DNA from: Rhynchopus sp. YZ270_cl-10
Taxonomy: Eukaryota > Euglenozoa > Diplonemea > Diplonemida > Diplonemidae
Direction of reading: 5' to 3'
Assembly: GCA_964035575.1 (NCBI GenBank)
Contig: OZ037855.1
Location: 62,001 to 126,000, forward strand
Length of the DNA stretch: 64,000 nt
Below the pieces are notes generated by a model. It had not been told where the DNA came from, did not search any database, and saw only the letters and a program-made list of their open reading frames with translations. The translations under genes and the position numbers were made by a program. Positions 57,807-64,000 of this stretch are shown here, one piece after another. The first letter of the stretch is position 1, and every line of letters starts with the position of its first letter.

Positions 57807-58266
57807 CATAGATGGTAGTCGGCCCGAGTCGGGCCGAGTTTTTGGAAAATCTGGGAGTCGGGCCGACTCGGGCCGACTTTTTTTTATTTTTTTTTTTTTT
57901 CAAAAGTCGGGCCGACTCGGGCCGAGTCGAAAAAAAAAATTTTTTTTTTAAAAAAGTCGGCCCGAGTCGAAAAAAAAAGTCGGCCCGAGTCGGCCCGAGT
58001 CAGGTCCCGTCGGCCCCCCCACAGTAAAATCTTTTCCAAAAAAAAAAAAACCAAAAAAAAACAAAACAAAAAAAAAAAAACCCAAAAAAAAAAAACCAAA
58101 AAAAATTCGACTCGGCCCGACTCGGGCCGACTTTTTTTTTGAGTCGGGCCGAGTTTTTTCGACTCGGCCCGACTCGGGCCGACCCTGAAAAAAAAAATTT
58201 TGAAAAAAAAAATAACGAAAAGTGGTCGGCCCGAGTCGGCCCGACTCGGCCCGACTACCATCTATG
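57807..58266. mobile_element. foldback element P3: CGGCCCGAGTCGG termini, 6-bp TSD
   Basis: A 460-bp element. The ends begin CATAGATGGTAGTCGG and are inverted with one mismatch in the first 31 bases. ATGGGA flanks both sides (57801-57806, 58267-58272). The interior is almost entirely AGTCGGCCCGAGTCGG-type palindromic units plus A/T runs. No coding capacity. Confidence 0.85.
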
Positions 58267-58280
58267 ATGGGATAAGGATA

Positions 58281-58324
58281 TTTATTGTTGTTGACAATCA
58301 ACTTTACACCGAAATCGGGTAAAG
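58281..58324 (+). repeat. repeat R11
   Basis: TTTATTGTTGTTGACAATCA, ACTTTACACCGAAATCGGGT. Confidence 0.55.
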
Positions 58325-58531
58325 ATTTTTTTTTGTACTCAAAATGCCGGCCAGAAGCCTGATAATCTGTTTGATGAAAAAAAGTGTAGTTTTGTCATCC
58401 CTTGCGCTCCGAGAGAAAGAGGGCAGCTGGTTCTACGATTTTTCTTGCCTCTCTAAGGAGAAATAACACAAAAGTCAGTCAAAAAATGAAGTATTTTTGC
58501 AAAAAAAAAAAAAAAAAAAAAAAAAACTGCG

Positions 58532-58671
58532 GGAAAAAATAGTAACTCTGATAGGTAAGTAAAAGGAAAAAAGGTTTTTTCGTTGATTGCACAATTACCC
58601 TGTTTGAGGGGTGATTGGCGACCGTATCTGAGGAACTATTTCTCCTTTAAGCTACGCTTGTAGGAATAAAA
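58532..58671 (+). repeat. structured repeat R7, copy 2
   Basis: As copy 1, but the C/G stem is shorter on both sides (CAATTACCC / GGGTGATTG), and the 3' hairpin is CTACGCTTGTAG. Confidence 0.75.
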
Positions 58672-59029
58672 AAAAATACCAAGTCGGAGTTCAGTTCAGG
58701 TTAGGGAGAGAGACAGAGAAAGAGACCAGCAGAGAGGAGACAGGAATTAAAGAAAAGACGTTTTTTCGTCTTTTGGAACAACAAAAAAAAGAGGGGGTAC
58801 CATTGCCGGTATCTTTTCACTGTACTTCTCTCTCTCTCTCGCCCTCTGAAGGTTGTTGTATTTTGTGTGATTTTTTATCAGAATGTATCAGAAAAATGGT
58901 GCACTTTGCGTAAGCCTTTTTTCTGGCACAAACCTGCAAGCATTGCGGAAATCACTAAGGTAGGGTTGTTGGGGGTATAGATGCTTCAAAATACAATCAA
59001 AACAATCGCCAACCAAATACCCCACCATT

Positions 59030-61154
59030 CATGGCTGTGTAACTTAAGCTAAAAAAAAAACTTAAGTTTTCTCCGAAATCCTCCGGAAAATTTAAGCGAC
59101 TTAAGCTACTGAAAAAAAAAACTTAAATTAAAAAACTTAAGTTTTCGAGAAAAAAACTTAAGTTTTTTTAGAAAAAAAACGTAACTTAAGTTTTTTTAAA
59201 AAAAAAACAGCTTAAGTTACCAACTTAAGTCACTTAAGTTAGCTTAAGTTACAGTTTTTTTTGTTTTTTTTTTTTTTTTTGTTTTTGCTTGGACGATGAA
59301 CTTCACTGAAGGGGCCGGATACCCGTAGTTTCCTGATGCAGCATCCCTACTGAAAATTCCAAATGAGGGTGACCACCCAATCAAATCGGACTTATCACTG
59401 CACCCGCGTGCGGTCAAGTGCACACGTGTGGGGCGATTATTCGGAGTAGACATGACAGTGAAATATCGATGGTAAAATGGCTGGTACATGCCAGTCATTT
59501 TCCACTTTCCGAAACGTAAATATTTTGCAACGAAATATTATGATTGGCGTGGCTGCATAACCGATTACCCGTGTTTCTACCAGTTGTCACCCTCATAGGG
59601 GATACACGTGTTGGGGGAAAAATTTTTCGTCGGTGAAGCTTTTAAACGGCGGCATTTGCATTTCCGGAATCCGTCCGGCCAGTGGTGGGGTCAATTTGCC
59701 GAAACGTACAAGTTCTCGTTTTTGGTCAATTTCCGCACAGTACACAGGTACACAGGTACACAGGTACACAGGTACACAGGTACACAGGTACACAGGTACA
59801 CAGGTACACAGGTACACAGGTACACAGGTACACAGGTACATAATCTGTGGTGGTCAAAAGTGCAAAATTCTTTCGTCAATGCATTTTTTGAGGACCTGTT
59901 ATACCTAGAGAATATGGTCAGATCACTCTTCGGACCACCTGAAGCTTCACACCCAAGCCAAGCAAAAGGGGAAAAAAAAAAAAAAAAAAAACGATGACTT
60001 AAGGCAGGCTATTTCCTAAATCTGAGTTTCGATTTTAGGATTTGAGATTTTGGAAATGCCGCACTTTTTTTACCGACCAAATTTTCCCGGTTGCCGCACT
60101 TTTTTTTCGCCTAAGGGGGAAGGTAGGTAGGGCACTTCTGTCTGGGAAAAAGTGACCAGGGAAAAAAATGTTGGGGTCCCGTACTCCCAAATGTGCGAAA
60201 TAAGCAAGAATAAAGTATTTTTGCGCACATGTGTTAAAAAAAAATCCGCCTCCGGCGGGGTTCGTTTTCGAGGGTTTTCAGAGATCACGATATGAGGATT
60301 CCTTAAGAAACCATTGAATCTTATTTCAGAATAATAGTACCTTAGAGTGTTTTTGGACACATATGACCCCGCCGTGGAGAGCAATCGGCTCGTGCAATCA
60401 AAAGAAAGTGGAGAAAAGGTACAAAAAAAAAAGTTGGGTACCGTGCGCCTGCGGCGCTTCTTGTTCCCTACCAGTTTCTACAGGCAAACACTTGCCCCCT
60501 TTACCTTACACTGACGGATTTTGACCAAAACCAAGAACTTGTCCATTTCGGCAAATTGACCCCACCACACAACGCACGGATTCCGGAAATGCAAATGCCG
60601 GTGTTTTCGGGCATTTTCATGTTTCAAGACGTCAGGATCAGGGAGAGAAAATTTGGTTGTGGGATTTACCTTGGCCCTCTTTACCCTACATGGATTTTGA
60701 CCAAAACCAAGAATTTGTCCATTTCGGCAAAGTGACCCCACCACAGCGCGGGCGGATTCCGGAAATTCCAATCGCGGTATGTTTTGGAGCTGAAACCCCA
60801 CTGTTTTTTTCAGGGGGAAAATTGCTTCCGAATGTCGGAATTTTCCGAATTTTCCTGAAAATGACCCTTGTTTACGAGTATGGGTTCATATTTTGCGAAA
60901 ATTTAAGTCACTAAATTTTTGTCCATTTTTCCGAATATGCCCCACCACAAGCCGGGATTGGCTCGGAAATGCAACAAAACGCCCTCTTGGGCGGAAAAAA
61001 ACCTCACAAAAATGCCGCACTTTTTTTGCATTTCTTTTTCGAAATTTTGGAAAAAACGCCCCAGAGTTAGGAAATAGCCTGGACTTAAGGTAACTTAAGC
61101 GACTTAAGTTTTTTTTTTAAAAAAAACTTAAGTCACTTAAGTTACACAGCCATG
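59030..61154. mobile_element. foldback element P4: CTTAAG termini, 6-bp TSD
   Basis: A 2,125-bp element. The ends are CATGGCTGTGTAACTTAAG, perfectly inverted over 19 bp. ACCATT flanks both sides (59024-59029, 61155-61160). Subterminal arrays of AACTTAAGTT lie at 59045-59255 and 61080-61145. Inside are an 8-bp minisatellite, several copies of an ~85-bp unit, and sequence shared with 62955-63650. No transposase recognised. Confidence 0.88.
59741..59840. repeat. 8-bp minisatellite (GTACACAG)n inside P4
   Basis: About 12 perfect copies. Confidence 0.97.
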
Positions 61155-61182
61155 ACCATTCATTCCCTTTTTTTTTTTTTTT

Positions 61183-61250
61183 TGATAAATTGTTGGAGTA
61201 GTGTAGTTGCCTCGGTTGTGTTGCCACAGTTGTGCAATCTCCACTGTCCA
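61183..61250 (+). repeat. hairpin repeat R2
   Basis: Near-identical to 41035-41095, and lies a few bases beyond the right target duplication of P4. Confidence 0.8.
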
Positions 61251-61276
61251 ATTTTTTTTTTGCGTTCTCCAAATTT

Positions 61277-61311
<35 letters not shown>

Positions 61312-62954
61312 GCCTTAGAAAATAAACCTCGATTTAAAAAAGGGGGTAATTCTTCAATACTTCACTTACTGATCTGCTCTTGTGTATATCACTCCGCGAA
61401 AGAGTAGGTTTGTTGGGTATGACATTAGTTTATTTTTGGTTGCGTTTGTTTTTAATAGTGATTTGTTCAAAAAAAAAAAAGGGGGGGGGGAAAGAGGGCA
61501 AAAACCGGAGCTTTGCATTATCTTTTTTCTGTTTCTTTTTTTTTTTTTTTTTTTTTTGAAATAAAATTGAGGGGGTAAAGTAGAAGAAAGGAAATAGAAA
61601 AGGAAAGATGCTCGCTAATGGATTTTTTTTTGTTTTGTTTGTTTTGTTTTGGAAAGACGAACAGAAACACACAAATGGCAAAATAGCCAATCGGCCAGTC
61701 AAACAGCCAAAAAAAAATCAATACATAGACAGTTAGCGTCTCATTCCCCATCATATTATCCCTAATAGGGTACAGGCCCCAAGATAGACAATATAATGCT
61801 TGAGGAAGGGAGGGAGAACCGAAAGGGAGGGGAAAAAAAAACAGGGATTTTTTTTGTTGGCAACAGAACAGTGGGGAAAAAATGAGCTATTTTCATTTTG
61901 CATTTTTTTTTTGTTTGGAAACATATTTTTGGCTTGCTGTTTTTTTGTCATCTTTTTTTTCTTTTCATTTTTTCCTGTTTTGAAATGTTGGGTATTATCT
62001 AAAGTTTTCACTGACACTAGATTTGCAAAGGTCAGGTCAAAAACCAAAGAGTCCACGGGATTTCTGAAAAGCTACACAAAATAAAATAACAATATGTTGT
62101 TTTTCTGTGTCAGGAATGAACACTAACCCTATACTCTAGGGAAATATTGAAGCAATACTACCCTAAGGTCGCGCACCACAGAAGTACGGGATTTGCCGAG
62201 CCGAATGAAAAAGACAACAAACAAACAAACAAAACAAAAAAGAAATTTTTGGAAAGGGTTAAAAAGAGAGAAAACAAGACAAGATAACACGCATGTTTGC
62301 GAATGGGCTCCAAGCTTTTTTAAAAAAGGGAGGGATTTGGAATGCGGGATGCAGGACGGGGGGTGGGAAAATGGAAACTTTATTTTTGTAGAACAAAGGA
62401 GGCCGATACTTGCTTGGCCCCAACAAGAAAAAAAAATGTGTGAACAAGAAAATATTCAAAAGTGCCACTTGTCGTTCCCTCACCCCCCTTCTTTTAGTTG
62501 TTCGATGCGTTGACGCTTCCACACACACTATAAACCACCTGTTGGGTGGTGCTGCGGAGCGCGGTTGGGTGAACGACGTGACACTTTCCGCTCACAAAAG
62601 TAGTGTGCGTAAAAAAAATATGATGACTGGGCACGGGTTTATTCAAAACTGAAGGAATACACTACAACACCATGCAGTGTATAGGCGATGTGTCATGCAC
62701 ATCAACACTTTAGTTACAATGACCCGATTATTTGGCAATTATGTAACCCCCGCGGTATCTGGAAAATCCCGTTTATTGCACAAGTCTTCTTTTTTTATAT
62801 TTTCCCATTTTGGTCACTGGGGGCAAATAAAAATGACTGCACTCAATAGCGTGCAAAAAAAAAAAAAACTGCTATCACAGCAGAGCTCGCGCTAAAGTCC
62901 ATCCCTCATCCCGGGATTTTTGGGGGTTTTGGTAGGAACGTTTTTTTTTTGCAG
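61251..62954. other. gene-free AT-rich DNA
   Basis: Contains a very long poly(A) tract (61279-61310) and poly(T) tracts. No gene or clear repeat recognised apart from A/T runs. Confidence 0.6.
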
Positions 62955-63650
62955 TACGGGGATTTCATTAAGAAACCAGAAGTTCTAATATTGTTGAGTA
63001 AGACCACCACATAGTGGACTTGCATATACATGTGACCCCGCCGTGGAACGCAATTGGCTCGGAAAGTCAAAAGAAAGAGGAGAAAAAAGAAAAGGAAAAA
63101 AAAAAAAGTTGGTTACCGTGCGCCTGCGGCGCTGCCTGTTCCCTTCCAGTTTCTACAGGCAAACACTTGCCCCCTTTACCTTACACTGACGGGTATTGAC
63201 CAAAACCAAGAACTTGTCCATTTCGGCAAATTGACCCCACCACAGAACGGACGAATTCCGGAAATGCAAATGCCGGTGTTTTCGCGCATTTTCATGTTGC
63301 AAGACGTCAGGATCAGGGAGAGAAAATCTGGTTGTGGGATTTACATTGGCCCTCTTTACCCTACATGGATTTTGACCAAAACCAAAAAATTGGCCATTTC
63401 GGCAAAGTGACCCCACCACAGCGCGGACGGATTCCGGAACTTCCAATAGCGGTATGTTTTGGGGCTGAAAACCCACTGATTTTCAGGAGAAAAATTGCTT
63501 CCAAATCTCGGAATTTTCCGAATTTTCCTGAAAATGACCCTTGTTTACGAGTATGGGTTCATATTTTGCGAAAATTTAAGTCACTAAAATTTTGTCCATT
63601 TTTCCGTATATACCCCACCACAAGCCGGGATTGGCCCGGAAATGCCACAA
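62955..63650. mobile_element. fragment homologous to the interior of P4
   Basis: This matches about 60290-60990 closely: GACCCCGCCGTGGA, TACCGTGCGCCTGCGGCGC, two full ~85-bp units and the TTTACGAGTATGGGTTC block in the same order. I do not see the CTTAAG arrays or a terminal repeat at either end, so it is a partial copy or belongs to a related element with different ends. Confidence 0.7.
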
Positions 63651-63859
63651 AACGGGGTTTCCGGGCCTCCCCAGCTAACCTTTTCAAGGAACGTTTTTCC
63701 GTACCCGAAATCCATTTTTTCCCCATTTTTTCCCATAATTAGCGCGACCACTGTATCACAGCTTCGATAACTAAAAACCCTTGCAATAATCCATGGAAAT
63801 TTTTGCATAAACAGCTCATACCCATTCTGGTGCCAGAAAGAGAGAGAGAAAAAAAAAGT

Positions 63860-63902
63860 GAAGTTGATAGATCCAAACGTCTCTAGGACGCAGGCACTGA
63901 CA
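63860..63902 (+). repeat. hairpin repeat R4
   Basis: AAGTTGATAGATCCAAACGT, CTCTAGGACGCAGGCACTGA. Confidence 0.65.
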
Positions 63903-63914
63903 AAAAAATAATAG

Positions 63915-63952
63915 TTTCATATACTAACTATTCTACTGAATAGAAGGTATAA
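63915..63952 (+). repeat. hairpin repeat R5 (without tail)
   Basis: TTTCATATACTAACTATTCT, ACTGAATAGAAGGTATAATA; then A-rich sequence instead of the GGGTGCAC tail. Confidence 0.85.
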
Positions 63953-63967
63953 TAAAAAATAATAATA

Positions 63968-64000
63968 AAAGATGAACGTAGCTGTTCACACGTGCTTAGC
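63968..64000 (+). repeat. hairpin repeat R3, cut by window end
   Basis: AAGATGAACGTAGCTGTTCA, CACGTGCTTAGC; the window ends inside it. Confidence 0.6.

Overview
This window looks like nuclear DNA of a euglenozoan, most likely a diplonemid or a relative. Three things point that way. The alpha-tubulin is intronless, exactly 451 residues long, and its C-terminal tail (GAESAD.. EEDVEEY) closely resembles the kinetoplastid tail. All seven convincing genes are intronless and lie on one strand (minus). Each has a very short 5' leader (about 20-40 nt) preceded by a pyrimidine-rich tract and AG, as expected for spliced-leader trans-splicing of polycistronic transcripts. The assignment to diplonemids in particular is inference, based on the carbohydrate-active enzymes and the large repeat-rich genome; no spliced-leader RNA gene is seen here.

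Layout. Positions 1-26.6 kb and 40.8-64 kb contain no protein gene I can support. They are AT-rich, full of poly(A)/poly(T) tracts, and filled with short hairpin repeats, minisatellites and DNA transposons. The GC-rich gene island (26.6-40.8 kb, all minus strand) holds, in order of coordinate: a Met-rich zinc-binding protein; a secreted AA10-type lytic polysaccharide monooxygenase (LPMO) with two Cys-rich modules; alpha-tubulin; a secreted LPMO-GH5 cellulase fusion; two tandem ubiquitin-like/WD40 proteins; and a second copy of the LPMO gene. About 2.0 kb covering the LPMO gene and its 3' flank is duplicated (27.9-29.9 and 38.8-40.8 kb), and the WD40 gene is duplicated in tandem. The LPMO and GH5 enzymes would work together outside the cell on crystalline cellulose or chitin: the LPMO makes oxidative nicks and the GH5 endoglucanase hydrolyses the chains.

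Mobile DNA. The clearest new structure is a set of four elements (14025-14489, 16098-18575, 57807-58266, 59030-61154). Each begins CAT, ends ATG, has terminal inverted repeats, and is flanked by a perfect 6-bp target-site duplication. The ends of each are tandem arrays of a short palindrome, and each element has its own palindrome (TTCGAACGCGCG, ACGGCCGT, CGGCCCGAGTCGG, CTTAAG). There are also two hAT-like elements with perfect 8-bp duplications (42476-44573, 53141-53988), a further TIR element with a pre-insertion site visible in a paralogous repeat (6943-8054), and a G-tract foldback element (47594-48536).

A second unusual layer is a set of 25-60 bp hairpin-forming repeats of several families. 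Every copy found by eye lies in the same orientation. One roughly 140-bp repeat (984-1127 and 58532-58671) changes stem length while keeping base pairing, which suggests a structured RNA origin. Repeats were found by eye, so copy lists are incomplete.
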